Below, piece by piece: positions 33,669 through 44,458 of a stretch of DNA of 64,000 nt (the stretch's first letter is position 1; each line of letters opens with the position of its first letter). The translations under genes were made by a program, and so were the position numbers. The notes beneath the pieces were generated by a model. That model did not search any database. It was not told where the DNA came from and saw only the letters and a list, made by a program, of their open reading frames with translations. Origin of the DNA: Rhizomys pruinosus. Its lineage: Eukaryota > Chordata > Mammalia > Rodentia > Spalacidae. The stretch is taken from contig VZQC01005092.1 of assembly GCA_009823505.1 (NCBI GenBank), positions 30,905 through 94,904 on the forward strand, given 5' to 3'.

Positions 33669-33812
33669 GACAGGGTCTCCCTATAGCCCCAGCTGGCCTG
33701 AACTCACTCTGTAGACTAGGCTGGCCTTGAACTCACGGAGATCTGCCTGCCTCTGCCTCTGGAGTGCTGAGATTAAAGATGTGCACCACCATGCCTGGTG
33801 GAGGTTTCACTT
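33669..33812 (-). repeat. B1 SINE at outer edge of right arm
   Basis: GACAGGGTCTCCCTATAGCC through GGATTAAAGGTGTGCACCACC-type end near 33800. More complete than the left-arm partner. Confidence 0.9.
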
Positions 33813-34094
33813 CTTAACTGAGTAGTCTCCTTGGCTTTGGGCCTGTGGTGAGGCTGCACATCAAAGCTGGAGCATGGAGTGGAGTAGACCTTCTCATCTC
33901 ATGGCCAGAATGCAGAAGAGAAAAGGAAGAAATTAGGGTGCCACCATCCCCATCAAGAGGACACACTTGATGACCTGAAGCCTTCCGCTTTGCTCTTAAC
34001 TCTTAGGAGTTCTACCACCTCCTGGTGATATTACCTTGGGGACCAAACCTCTGACAAATGAGCTTTTGGGGAAATTCAAGACCCAAACAATACC
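33813..34094. other. Gene-free stretch
   Basis: Unique sequence immediately outside palindrome 2; nothing recognised. Confidence 0.6.
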
Positions 34095-34225
34095 TGGTGT
34101 GGTGGCATAGGCTTGTAATCCCTGGTACTCGGGAGGCTGAGGTATGACCTCAAGTTTAAGGCCTTCCTGGGTTACAGATTGAGCACAAAGCCAGCCTGGG
34201 CAACTTAGCTAAGATTAGTGCTTCT
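34095..34225 (+). repeat. Old B1-like SINE
   Basis: CCTGGTGTGGTGGCATAGGC, TTGTAATCCCTGGTACTCGG, then AGCCTGGGCAACTTAG follow B1/proto-B1 order. Confidence 0.75.
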
Positions 34226-34917
34226 CTCAGCTTAGGTCCAAGATGCTTCTTTTTGCAGTGTATAGTGGTTACTGCAGAGAATTACAACTGGTCAAAGAGC
34301 TCAGAATAACTGCCTGTGAGTGCTCATTCCTTAATAGGATATCTATATCGCCCACTCCAAGGCTCAGGGAACGCTGAGGAAGAGGAATCGGAAAGAATGG
34401 AAAAGCTGGACGAAGGAGGGGAGTGTGTGGGACACTGTCTTAACATTGTCTTCTTTGCATGACATGGCTTGTTGCATCATGAACTTTCAGCAGCTGTGAT
34501 TAACCACACAAGTCCTGCACAAAATTGGGTCCATCAGCAGTTTATCATGGAATGGAGAGGGGCTCATGAGACTCTCTGAGGACTTAGAGGAAATTGATGG
34601 TAGCTGGGGGAGGGAGAGGCATTTTCTCCAGTGGTGCAGCCACTGTTCAGGTGCCCATGCTCTTGTAACTAACCCTTCACCCATGGTCCTGTAATGGACC
34701 TAATTCAATTCATTGGTTCACACACAAAATACATGAAACTAAAAGAACTAGTTGGGAAGAGGAATGGGGCTCAGTAGCAGAGTGTGGGGCCGGGGGGTTG
34801 GGCATAGGAGAGGGCAATGGGGTGACTCTGATCAAAGCATACTATATGTGTATTAAAAATGTCATATAAAAGTCATCATATATGCTAATAAAAAAACCAA
34901 GCCAAAATAAGGTAAAA
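34226..34917. other. Gene-free stretch
   Basis: Unique sequence with no element, RNA gene or convincing frame recognised. Confidence 0.55.
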
Positions 34918-35000
34918 AGAGGGCTTGGGATATAGTTCTCGAGAGGGTGCTTGCCTGGCATGGGTGAGGTCCTAGATTCTATCCCAGTGCCACACACGTG
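34918..35000 (+). repeat. ID-like SINE monomer
   Basis: GGGCTTGGGATATAGTTCTC, then GGTGCTTGCCTGGCATG, then GATTCTATCCCAGTGCC is an ID/BC1-type monomer with decayed internal promoter boxes. Confidence 0.7.
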
Positions 35001-35477
35001 CAGGACTTAAACTATAGCACAACCATGAATGCTGGGAAATGTCTCTCTACTTCAGTGGTCTCCAGCTTCCTCTCCTGCCATCCCGATTTCCCAGGAGCTC
35101 TTGCTTGGACCATTGCCACTGCCTGTGGAGTGTTTGCCTGCCCTCTCATTCGCTGACATCATTATTAACTAGATTTCTGACTTGGAGATCAGATCTCTTA
35201 ATTCCTCCAAAAACCATTTTAGTGACTCTCCTTAACTAGAGCAGACACTAGGGGTGCCCCGTATGCCCTCTGATCTTTTCACCATTTGCCACAGCATGGG
35301 GACAGCCCCAAGTGCCTGGGCCCTCTAGCTTCCTTGCTTCACTTGGGACATCTCTGAGGTGTGACTTGTACTGGGGTCCAGAGTTGCCCTTTGGGATCAG
35401 GCAAAACCCTTAGGTTTGGCCTTGGCCTTTGCCCACATCTTTCCTGACTATTCTTGGTGATCTCTCCTCAAAACACT
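35001..35477. other. Gene-free stretch, possible L2 fragment
   Basis: 35040-35250 has the pyrimidine-rich texture of L2 on the plus strand, but only weakly. Otherwise nothing is recognised. Confidence 0.3.
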
Positions 35478-35872
35478 TTCTCATGCCTGGTGTGATGGGG
35501 CTCACTTTTTAACAATTTTTTTATTTATTTCTTATGTGTATGAATGTACTGTCTGCATGTATGTTTGTGCACCCGTGTCGTGCAATGCCGCGGAGGTCAG
35601 AAGAGGGCATCGGATTTCCCTGGAACTGGAGTCAAAGACGGTTCTCAGCCGCCCTGTGGGTGCTGGGAATCAAACCCAGGTCCTCTGCAAGAGCAATCGG
35701 TGCTCTTAATGGCTAGGCCATCTCTCCAGCCCCCTGATGGTGGACACTTTTAATCCCAGCATTCAGGAGGCAGAGGTAGAAGGATCTCTGTGAGTTCAAG
35801 GCCAGCCTGGTCTACATAGGAAGCTCCAGGCCAGCTGGGAGTAAAGGGAGACCCTATTTCAAAAAGACCAAA
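35478..35872 (+). repeat. B1 SINE interrupted by a B2
   Basis: The B1 head (TGCCTGGTGTGATGGGGCTC) is at 35483-35503 and the B1 body resumes at 35734 (GATGGTGGACACTTTTAATC). The repeated GATGG.G word on both sides is the target duplication of the inserted B2. Confidence 0.9.
35505..35733 (-). repeat. B2 SINE nested in B1
   Basis: AT-rich tail, GTCTGCATGTATGTTTGTGC, GGAGGTCAGAAGAGGGCATC and the head CTAGGCCATCTCTCCAGCCC in reverse. It has a shortened central region compared with the extended copies. Confidence 0.93.
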
Positions 35873-36369
35873 AATAAATTTTCCCCAAGAATCCTTGTTT
35901 ACTTCTTGGGGACCTTGACCTTAAGACAATTACTCAGAGGATAAAAGGAAAACTCCTTAACTTGGAACTCAGAGCCCTTTTGCAATGTTTATGGATACAT
36001 ATTTCTCAAGTCTTATCTAACACTACAGCCACATCAAGGAGATACATTCTAGAAAATGCCATGGGCTTTCCACTTCCTGTAGGTCAAAGAGTGTGTTACT
36101 CCTCCAGGGGAATGGCAATCCTTGAAAGCTTAGTAAACATGTGAAATGTTTTGATGTGCCTGTACCCCTGACTCCTGTGCCTTTTGTCTTTGTGTTTTAT
36201 ATTTTTCCCTGGTACTACACTTCCTGAGTTCATGCATAAAAGTCTGTTCCCCCACATTCAGCTGTGAGCCCCCGGAAGCATGACTGTTTCATTAATGTCT
36301 GTATTCTTGGTGCCATGCAGTAGTCCTTAGAAGGTGCTTGTCACAGGCCTGACTATATTGCTTCAGAAA

Positions 36370-36790
36370 AGATGGGCTGAATTCTTAACTCCAAGCATTC
36401 CAGAATGTTACTTTACTTGAATACAGCATCTTTGCAAATGCCATCAAATTAAGAAGAGGGAATTTGCATGTGAATATGAAAGCAGAGATTGGGATGATGC
36501 TTTTTTTTTTTTTTTTTTTTTTTTGGTCTGAGACAGGGTCTTCCTTAGTCCTAGCTGACCTGGAACTCACTATTTAGACCAGACTGGCCTCTATCTCACA
36601 GAGCTCCACCTGCCTCTGCTAGGATTAAAGGCATGTGCCACCATGCCTGGCTGGATGATGCTTCTTTAATTAAAGAACATCAGAGATAGTCAATAAACCA
36701 CCAGCAGCTAGAGGAGAGAATGGGAACAGATGCCTTCACGACCCTGAGGAAGAGCCAAGCCTGTGGATCCCTGACACCAGACTTCTAGTG
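36370..36790 (+). repeat. Old MaLR/MLT-type LTR, split by B1
   Basis: AGAATGTTACTTTACTTGAA, then TGCAAATGCCATCAAATTAA and, after the B1, CACCAGCAGCTAGAGGAGAG and CTGACACCAGACTTCTAGTG follow the order of ancient MaLR/MLT-like LTRs. Name uncertain. Confidence 0.5.
36503..36652 (-). repeat. B1 SINE with TSD
   Basis: Poly-T, GAGACAGGGTCTTCCTTAGT, GGATTAAAGGCATGTGCC. The duplication GGATGATGCTT flanks it (36492 and 36653). Confidence 0.93.
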
Positions 36791-36904
36791 TCCAGACTTT
36801 TGAGGATGCACATTGTGAGTCACCAAATGTGGGGTGCTTGGTTACAGCAGCCCCAGAAAGAGCACAGAGTGCCCAGTAAATGTCGGCTGAGAGAACAAAT
36901 TTGA

Positions 36905-37085
36905 TGGAGCCTTTAATGAGCACATAGGAGGTGCCGTACCAGGGCCCATACAAATATTAACGCTGTTACTTCTCATAGCACCACCGTGGGGGGTATACCA
37001 TGGTCATCTCATTTCACAGAGGAAACTGAGGCCCAGAGGGTTTAAGTAAGTTGTCCAGAGCCTGAGACTGTCAGCACTACACTGT
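36905..37085 (+). repeat. MIR SINE
   Basis: TAATGAGCACATAGGAGGTG, then CACAGAGGAAACTGAGGCCC, then GTTTAAGTAAGTTGTCCAGA is a well preserved MIR core. Confidence 0.85.
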
Positions 37086-38735
37086 ATTGAATTTAGCTCA
37101 CTCTTGTAACAACTGTTGCACACAAGGATGTCAGGACAGACAGTCAGAGGAGGAAAAGGACACAGAGTGGGTAAACTCACTCAGCAACATGCTGTTGGTA
37201 AGGGGCAGAAACAGCTTTCTTTTTTTTTTTTTTTCTGCCTGATTCCCAATCCACTGCGCTCTCTCCAAAGCAGAAGAGATGGGCCTTGAAAGCGTCTCAT
37301 GATAAATACTCACATTTGAGAGTCATTGCCACTAGCCTGGGCACCAGCCAGTAAAAATGGGGTGGATAGTTGTTGTCAGGGAGACCTGGCTGCTGGGGGA
37401 GGATGCTCTGGCTCTGGTTATGGGCTAACAGTGGTCGTGTAAATTTTCATTCTCTGGGAGTGTAACTTCCATGACTGATGGTCACAGGTAGAATTGCTTG
37501 GGCTTTAGATTTGTGGACCTGATGCCCATAAACCACATTTTCATATAGAATACATGTCTGAGGAGAAGCAGGCACGTTTTAATCTCATGAGTTATGGCGC
37601 TGCCTCCCTCTAAAACCTCTGAGCCCACCTCCAATGAGGACGAATTTTCTGTGGTGAGGGAACCCCTCCCAGCATCTCCCAGCTCCCCTGGGCCACCCTT
37701 CCAGATGAGCCTTTATTTACTCACCAGGAGGGGAACAGTTCTAATCGGTTGTTAAGGACCCTTGCTGCCTCATACTTGTGAGAAGAGAACGCATGTACAA
37801 ACACATTTTTGGCCTCTTCAGTCACGATTCCCAATAGCTGTTAACAGCTAAGTGGCTCAGAAATGGGTTTGGTTGCAAAGGTGGTGGTGGTGGTGGTAGT
37901 GGTGGTGGGTGCAAGTGTGTGTGTAGGGGTGGTGGTATCTGAGCGTCTTCACAACCAGTGGGCTCTTCATACCAGGTTGTTTTTTAGTGCTAGGTTACTT
38001 TGGGGTTGGTCATGTGGGAGGAGAGGATGCATGATTGCTCGAAAACTCCTATCAAAATAGGGCTAGCTTTAGATGGATGGAGCCTGTTGTCCAACAAAGC
38101 ATCCCAGTCACAAATAAGCACAGTTCCCGGAAGATGCCCTGGGGAGGCTCTGCCGGTGGTTTGAGGCAGATACTTACGTGAGGACTGTAGATGATGGCTC
38201 AGAACTGGGTGGGAACCAGAGGGGAGCGGGGCTAGATGCATGCAGTTTAGGCTCTGAGTGTTCCTGGATGAGAACCTGGAGATAGGATATAAAGGGGAGA
38301 GCTAGAAGGCAAGCCTGAAGCTTAAGCAGCAGGATGTTGGAAGCAACAAGGAGCACACAAGTGCAAACCTAGGCGAAGCCTTGTCAACAGTGGGAGCAAG
38401 GCAGAAAGACCCCGAGGACTTTGTTCCACTGGGAAGGTTTTTGGTGTTATGAGGGACTGTGGGGATGGCGGAACTGACTCCGTTATGCCGGCTCTCAGGG
38501 CTCCTTATCTGTCTTGGCCACCTTGGCCTCCGGAAGCAATTGGACTTTATTTCTTCCCCTCCGTCTGTCTCAGGTCTCCCTGGCCCCTTTCTTTTTGTCT
38601 ATTCCCACCTCCAGATGGTCTTACCAGTGTCATGTTATTGAATAGCATTTTCTATACCAAAGACTGCAATGTCTGACGGTTACTTGACCCTCACCGGTTG
38701 GACACAAACAGCTTCTTCGTGTCAGCCAAGTCCCT
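37086..38735. other. Gene-free stretch
   Basis: It contains a T run (37216-37234) and a GGT triplet tract (37879-37912) in otherwise unique sequence. Frames here (at most 83 codons) do not look like genes. The part at 38440-38690 may be the beginning of the following L2. Confidence 0.55.
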
Positions 38736-39034
38736 ATTGCCTCATCACTGCAGCCTTTGGTATTCCTCCCATGGCCTTCTGGATCTCGCTTTTGGCAGCT
38801 CTATTCTTTCAGTTGCTCAGGTCCAAAACCTAACATTCATCCCCCTTCACATCTATTCTCTCTTCCATCCTGGCGGCAAACCCCACTGGCAATGCCTAAA
38901 AACACTGATCCAAAATCGGGTCACTTCCCACCCTTCCTGCTGCTGTGGCCCTGGTTCTGTCACCATCTGCTCAAACCTAGAGCCGGGGCTACTGCAGCAA
39001 TGTCCCAACTGATTGTCCAAGGATTTGTTCTTTT

Positions 39035-39152
39035 TTTCTTTGCTTTTTGGAGACAGGTTCTCACTATGGAGCTCAGACTGCCTTGGGACCCACATTTCTC
39101 CTGCCTTAGCCTCAGAATACTGGAATTGCAGGCATGCACCACCATACAGGCA
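39035..39152 (-). repeat. Old B1/monomer SINE
   Basis: GGAGACAGGTTCTCACTATG through GCAGGCATGCACCACCATAC is a reverse, diverged B1-like monomer. Confidence 0.7.
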
Positions 39153-39154
39153 TT

Positions 39155-39278
39155 AGAATCTCTCTGTCTCTCTGTCTCACTGTCTCCCTCTCCCCCTCCC
39201 TCTCTCCCTGCCTTCCTCCCTTCCTCCCTCCCTCCCTCTCTCCCTCTACCCTTCCCTCCCTCCTTCCATCCTTCCTTT

Positions 39279-39316
<38 letters not shown>

Positions 39317-39365
39317 CCTCCCTCCCTTCCTTCCTTCCTTCCTTTCTTTCTTTCTTCTTCTTTTC
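39155..39365. repeat. CT-rich polypyrimidine tract
   Basis: About 210 bases of TCTC, CCCT and CCTT words with almost no purine on this strand. Long Ser/Pro or Arg/Glu frames across it are artefacts of composition. Confidence 0.95.
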
Positions 39366-39585
39366 TTTGAGGAGTGGGGAGTGAACCCAGGGGCTTGTCC
39401 ATGCTAGGCAGGTGCTCTAGCACTGAACTACACCTCCAGTTCCTTTTTCAATTTTATTTATGATGGAGTTTCTCTAAGTTCTCCAAGCTGGCTTCAAACT
39501 CTTCTGCAGCCTAGGCAGGCTCTGAACCTGCAATCCTCTTGCCTCATTGTTCCTAGTAGATGGTATTACAGGTCTGCCTAATGAA
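39366..39585 (-). repeat. ID/B4-like SINE
   Basis: GTGAACCCAGGGGCTTGTCC, then AGCACTGAACTACACCTCCA is a reverse ID head. A decayed B1-like part follows (AAGCTGGCTTCAAACTCTTC). Confidence 0.6.
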
Positions 39586-40100
39586 GCCTAGCAGAGCTTG
39601 TTTTAAAGCAGGCAGCTAAGTGCTCCTCTTACACCAGGAGTCACGCCACATGACTGTGCTCCTTACTGCTTTTTAATGGCTGAAGCCATTGCTGTGATCC
39701 ACATGATCCCACCTTTACTACCACTGTGACATCATTTTCTACCGTTCTCTCTGAGCCCCAGCCAGCACGGCTTCTCTGTTCTATCCACAACAGGTCAGGC
39801 ACGCAGTCATCTAAGAGTCTTTGCCCTGGTTCTTCTCTCTGTCGCCTCCCTATATGGCTTGACTCCAAAGTTACCTTCTAGTGACACCTTCCTTGCCCTA
39901 TTATAAAACTGTGGCCCTGCTGTACTCTCCAGTACTCCCTGCCCCCTCTGGCTTGGTTTACTGCTGTCCATAGTATTTTACAAATGTGCTATATATTTTA
40001 CTCCCCATTAGAATTGCAGGTTCCACAAAGACAAGTGATTGGAACATTTGGCTCAACACCGAAGCTTCATATCTTAGAGAGGGCCTGAAACAAGGTGCTC

Positions 40101-40689
40101 ACAGCAACTTGAATGCAGAAAATTAATTGATCTCCTTGGACGTTACTCTATGCTCTTAATAACCACTAGATTTTTCTTTTGCCCCCTTGGTCCCTCCTCT
40201 TTCTTTTCTTCCTTTCATCTTTTTTCTCTATTTCTCTCCCCTCCTCCCTCCTTTCTTTCATAAATAAATAATGGCGACTATACCTTCAATTTCTGTAATG
40301 CCGTACAGGTTTTAATACATTTTCCACACACAATCTTATATGATCTTGGCAGCAAACCTCTGATGCTCAGTGAGCAAGTCTTCCCCTTCCTCCTATGATT
40401 GAGGGGTCAGCCTGAGGTAAAAGAAAATGAAGCAGGTGTTCTGGATGGACCCCAGTGGACTCTCTGGGCTCAAGTACTCAAGTGCTTAGCTGCAGCTGTG
40501 CTCGGTGGCTTCCGGTCCAAGCAGCTGGTAGATTTCTACCCGCAGTGCTGCCTGGGTATTCTCAGCAAAGCACTTGGGAGTGCAGGAGACTTCATAGCCT
40601 TGAGACAACCCTGAACTATAGAAAAGGGCTTAGTGGTGGCTGCAATGCTTTAGTCCCTCTGAAATTCTTTTCTTATATACATTTAGTAT
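40101..40689. other. Gene-free stretch
   Basis: Unique sequence with a CTTTC-rich patch near 40200. Overlapping frames of 71-80 codons at 40399-40697 resemble nothing known. Confidence 0.5.
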
Positions 40690-40892
40690 GTATGTGAATG
40701 TATGTATATGTGTGTGTGCATGTATGTCTGTGTGTGGACATGCATGTACGTATGTGCTATGGCACATGTGTGAAGGTCAGAGGACAACTTTTAGGAATCG
40801 ATTCTCTCCTTTCATCATGTCGGTCCTGGGAATCTGAGTTATCAGGCTTGGTGGCAAGAGCCTTAACCCACGGACCCATCTTTCAATCTCCC
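40690..40892 (-). repeat. B3-type SINE
   Basis: A TATG-rich tail, GCTATGGCACATGTGTGAAG, GTCAGAGGACAACTTTTAGG, TTATCAGGCTTGGTGGCAAG, then ACCCACGGACCCATC is a reverse B3. Confidence 0.85.
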
Positions 40893-40894
40893 CC

Positions 40895-41235
40895 ATCTTA
40901 TATTTGAAGGGACAAACCCTTAATGTGATGGGATTTGGAGGTTGAGCCTTTGGGAGATGATTATAGCTCATTGTAAGATGGGATTAGTGTCAGAAGATGA
41001 AGAAGAAAGAAGAGAAGTTTGAACCCAGTTCTGATGTGTGGGCCACACAAGACCTCTGGGAGTCTTCCTGGGGTGCCAGCCCCTTGGTTACCCACCAGCG
41101 CAATCTCTGTTGTTGGCTTTCCTTCGGTTTCCACCTCCCTTCCATGAGTCCTTGCCATGCCTCATGGAGCACCTCTCATGTAGTCAAACCACCAGGCCTG
41201 AGTCCTTTCTCAAGTTAACTTCCAGGAGCCCCTAA
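40895..41235 (+). repeat. MaLR-type LTR (MST/MLT1-like)
   Basis: CCTTAATGTGATGGGATTTG, then GAGGTTGAGCCTTTGGGAG, then AAGATGGGATTAGTGTC matches the first half of MST/MLT1 LTRs. The rest is diverged. Confidence 0.7.
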
Positions 41236-41985
41236 ACTGGACGCCAGGATTCTCTGGAGATAAAGAGAGACCCCCTGTGACCCTGGACAGAGTTGCTAGA
41301 TTTTATATACAAACACAAGCTGTCCACTGACATTTGAATTTTAGATAAACAAACACATGTTTTTAGTATATGATCTATGCAGTATTGGGGGAATACCTAT
41401 ACTAAAAAGATTGTTTATGTGCAAGTCACATTTTTCTGGCAACCTGAACCAGGGTTCTAAACAAGAATGAACTAATTAGGAAACTGGAAATGATTATCGA
41501 GGCCTGGATTCTGTATGACTCTGGACAGGATAAAACAGATTTGTGGCCCTTTAACCTTTAACATACCTAATCTGGGAATGGTTTGCATCCTGACTCCCAC
41601 CCCCTTGAGCATGCTATATAACCTGACTGTGCTCCAGGAGGTGGGAGATAAACAAGACCCAAGATGGATAAGGGGATGGTACAGATTTCAGAGTCTGTCC
41701 CCAGATGTGGAAAGCCTATGGGCCATGCAATTTCCCAGGTGGCATTGGTGACATCAGTGTGGCTGTTGGTGAGAGCCCTGGGCTTGGGACCTGCATGCCT
41801 CGCTCCTTTTATCTGCTGCCATTTACATGACAAGGGAGACACTGTGCTTCAGAGAGAGGCCCAGAAGGCCTCACTCCTGTCACTTCCCAGAAGCCAGGGG
41901 CGTTGCTGGCTAAGGCCTGGTGGTGGATAAGTATGGTATTCCAGGGCAGATCCACAACTGTGTGGGTGCTGGGTGCTGCATCTGT
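41236..41985. other. Gene-free stretch
   Basis: Unique sequence. Frames of 88-91 codons on both strands at 41567-41930 overlap and are unlikely to be coding. Confidence 0.55.
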
Positions 41986-41989
41986 GCCT

Positions 41990-42090
41990 TGACTTGCTCC
42001 AATTAGAGCACTGAACATACTAACTCCATGAGGTAGGTAGAACCTCGTTTCCCAGATGAGGAAACTGAGGCTTGCTTCAGAAGTGGGACA
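41990..42090 (+). repeat. MIR fragment
   Basis: CTCCATGAGGTAGGTAGAAC, then CCCAGATGAGGAAACTGAGG is the MIR core. Confidence 0.8.
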
Positions 42091-42165
42091 TCCAGCATTC
42101 AGATGAAGGTAGTGTGGTATGCGAGTTGCTGTGCTGTTATTGGAACAAACTCACAATTCTTCTCA

Positions 42166-42240
42166 GGGGCTGGTGGGGTAGCTCAGTGGTAGGGTGTTTA
42201 CCTAGCGTGTATGAGGTCATTGGCTCCTAGTGTCAGGAAA
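42166..42240 (+). repeat. ID-like SINE monomer
   Basis: GGGCTGGTGGGGTAGCTCAG, then TGGTAGGGTGTTTACCTAGC is an ID monomer head followed by a short A-rich end. Confidence 0.75.
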
Positions 42241-42611
42241 AAAATTCTCAGGACCATTAAATATCATCAATTATAAAGCACAGATTTATAATATACAAAG
42301 CAGCAGCTGGAGTCTGGGGAGGGCACATATTCTCGCTATTGTTATTTTAGCATTATTATCCCACTCTTCCTCCATGGCCTAAATGAAATTGTCCGGGAAG
42401 CATTACTGTGGAGAGGTCAGGTTAGTTTGTAGTCACCCACGACCAACCTCTCCCCCAGTTGACCTATAGACTCTTCAGTTCCCTTTCTCTTTGTTGGGAC
42501 AGTAGTCATAGTCATTCCTATTTCTAACTTGCAGACCCCGAGTTTATTGCACAGTCAGAAAGCACTGACCTGGCATCTTGCAAAACAAGCTTGTGGAAGG
42601 AAGTAGTAAAT
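42241..42611. other. Gene-free stretch
   Basis: Unique sequence upstream of the 16-bp minisatellite; nothing recognised. Confidence 0.55.
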
Positions 42612-42868
42612 AAAGAGCTCCAGAAGGTCTGGGTTCCAGAAGTTCCAAGTTCCAGAAGCTGTAGGTTCCAGAAGCTCCAGGTTCCAGAAGCCCTGGGTTC
42701 CAGAAGCTCTGGGTTTCAGAAACCCTGGGTTCCAGAAGTCCTGGGTTCCAGAAGCTCTGGGTTCCAGAAACCCCGGGTTCCAGAAGCTCCTGGTTCCAGA
42801 AGCTCAAGATCCCCAAGTCCCTGGGCTCCAGAAGCTCCAGGTTCTAGAAGCCCTGGGCTCTAGAAGCG
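42612..42868. repeat. 16-bp minisatellite, about 16 units
   Basis: A 16-base unit (GGTTCCAGAAGCYCYG) repeats head to tail. Because 16 is not a multiple of three, each frame cycles through all phases and gives a 16-residue peptide repeat. Both strands are open for 90 codons (42591-42863 plus and 42544-42816 minus), which is expected from a stop-poor unit. Confidence 0.95.
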
Positions 42869-43639
42869 CTAGGCAGGAGCAAACCCACCAGCTGTAGTAG
42901 AGCTATTTGGTGTCTTATCAGAGCTTTCAGTGAGGCTGGGGTGGCTTTGCTTGTCTTTAAACAGTGCCTGGGCAGTTTGAGGAGAGCTGAATTGGGATGC
43001 CAGGCAGGATAGAGAAAGTACCATCTACCCAATACGACTTCCCCATTTACAAAAAATAAAAAAGCCAGGGTGAAGCCCTGACTTGTCTGGAGCCCCGTAC
43101 CATTTCTTGCTCTTGTTTCAAGTCTTAGTGAGGAGTGGGGTAAGGAGCAGGGTAGCCTGTGTCCCTCAGCAGCCAATGCCACTGGAATCCTGTTCTGTCT
43201 TCCCAGCATGCTGAGGCAGGCTCCTAACTGCCAGTGTGTGGATTTATTTGACAATTTTCTGGAAATGCTGTCAAATGTATAGGGAAGAGTCACATACTCA
43301 AGCAATAACTACTATATAAGTTGAGCTATAAATGACTGGGCTCTGTGAGTGGGATAACTTGGAAGTGTGTGTTCTACACTGGTACTCCTCAAACCATGGC
43401 CCTGAGCTTACTAGAAACCATTGAATATTGGTGATTTGTACGTTTTAAGATTAGTACACAGGGAAAAGTCAACATGTGGGAGCTTGCTGGCAATTTGACA
43501 TTCCTGTGACATCTTAATTATATTTTTGCAAACGGATCCATTTACAGTGGCTTGACATCATTGGCCAACCAGGTTCTTCACCTTGATACACTGAGAAGCA
43601 CTTTCCTCAATGATTTCTAGCTGCCACACTGAGAAGCAG
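42869..43639. other. Gene-free stretch
   Basis: A 153-codon minus-strand frame (42844-43305) starts in unique sequence and ends at the minisatellite. No domain is recognised. Nothing else is seen. Confidence 0.4.
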
Positions 43640-44090
43640 CTTCAGTTGCGCACGGTGTGAGCTGGCTCGATGGCACACCTTGGATTGGCTGCCTTCCTGT
43701 CCTACTCTCACTTTCCCACTCACTCCGCTGCTGATGTTTTCCACATGTCTCAAATAAACTACCTATACTCATTTCTTTGTTTCTAATTGACTTCTGGGAC
43801 AACCCAAATTGAGACTCCCTCCCTTGGATATAGCTGTCCACGGTGCCATCTCCTGCCTGGGGTATATCGCTGGTGGCTTCTGTACATTGCCAACAGGAAT
43901 TAAGAAGCCCATTAAACACAGAGTCACCTGCCCACCTCTGGATGAATTTCTTGCTGCTCCCATGGCCTAAGGTCAGGAAGTCACTGCCCTCAATGGCCTT
44001 GCCTTCCTCAGAGTCATAAGAACTGGCCAGGACTGATGAAAGACTCATTTGGGGGCAATTGGTAGCCAAGACTTGCCAATACTGGGCCAA
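43617..44090 (-). other. 157-codon minus-strand frame, unrecognised
   Basis: This is the longest frame not made of simple repeats. It starts at 44090 and runs to 43617, its last third lying antisense to the MaLR-like LTR end. Composition is Ser/Gly/Gln-rich, without signal peptide, membrane segment or motif. It is probably a chance frame. Confidence 0.15.
43640..43815 (+). repeat. MaLR-type LTR 3' end
   Basis: TTTCCCACTCACTCCGCTGC, CTCAAATAAACTACCTATAC (polyadenylation signal), then TTCTGGGACAACCCAAATTG follows the typical end of MaLR LTRs (ataaactacttgcact...gggaacccaaactaag). Confidence 0.6.
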
Positions 44091-44286
44091 ATATTAAACA
44101 CCCCCCTGTGCCGTGCCTTCAAGAATGGCTCCTACTGGGGTGGTGCAGAGTCAAGGGAATGGTCCAAAGGATTCCTTTATAAAGCACTCAAGCCATCCAG
44201 GCCAGCTCCTTCTTTCTCTGACAGTACTTTTTTATGCACATGGAATGTTTTTGTTCAGATTCAAACTGCCTCGTAGTTTGTGCTCC

Positions 44287-44458
44287 TTTTTTTTTTTTTT
44301 TTTTTCTTTTCTTGGTCTTTTTGAGACAGGGTCTCCCTATAGCTCCGGCTGTCCTGGAACTCACTATTGTAGACCAGGCTGGCCTTGAACTCACAAAGAT
44401 CCACCTGCCTCTGCCACCCAAGTGCTAGGGTTAAAGGTGTGCTCCACCACGTCCGGCC
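44287..44458 (-). repeat. B1 SINE with TSD
   Basis: Poly-T, TTTGAGACAGGGTCTCCCTA, CCAGGCTGGCCTTGAACTCA, GGTTAAAGGTGTGCTCCACC. TGTGCTCCTTT occurs on both sides (44279 and 44462). Confidence 0.95.

Larger units (their letters stand above)
30826..33812 (-). repeat. Palindrome 2, right arm
   Basis: Inverted copy of 27176-29812. It is longer mainly because of a private B2 insertion at 33286-33546. Sequence matches include GTGGCGGACTGCGTTCTGC and CCGGGTCGGAACAGAG in reverse orientation to the left arm. Confidence 0.95.
38740..40100 (+). repeat. L2 LINE 3' portion, split by younger repeats
   Basis: CCTTCCTGCTGCTGTGGCC and ACTGGCAATGCCTAAAAACA on one side, and TGACACCTTCCTTGCCCTAT, TATTTTACTCCCCATTAGAA, TTGCAGGTTCCACAAAG on the other, match the L2 3' region in order. 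B1-like, CT-rich and ID-like sequence (39035-39585) separates the two halves. Confidence 0.7.

Noticed and set aside
27176..33812. Palindrome as a read-folding (missing adapter) artefact
   Set aside because: There is a single-copy spacer, arm-specific SINE insertion with target duplications and scattered substitutions, none expected from a folded read.
38757..39423. 216-codon Ser/Pro-rich plus frame and 103-codon Arg/Glu-rich minus frame
   Set aside because: Both are caused by the CT-rich low-complexity tract joined to L2 and SINE sequence.
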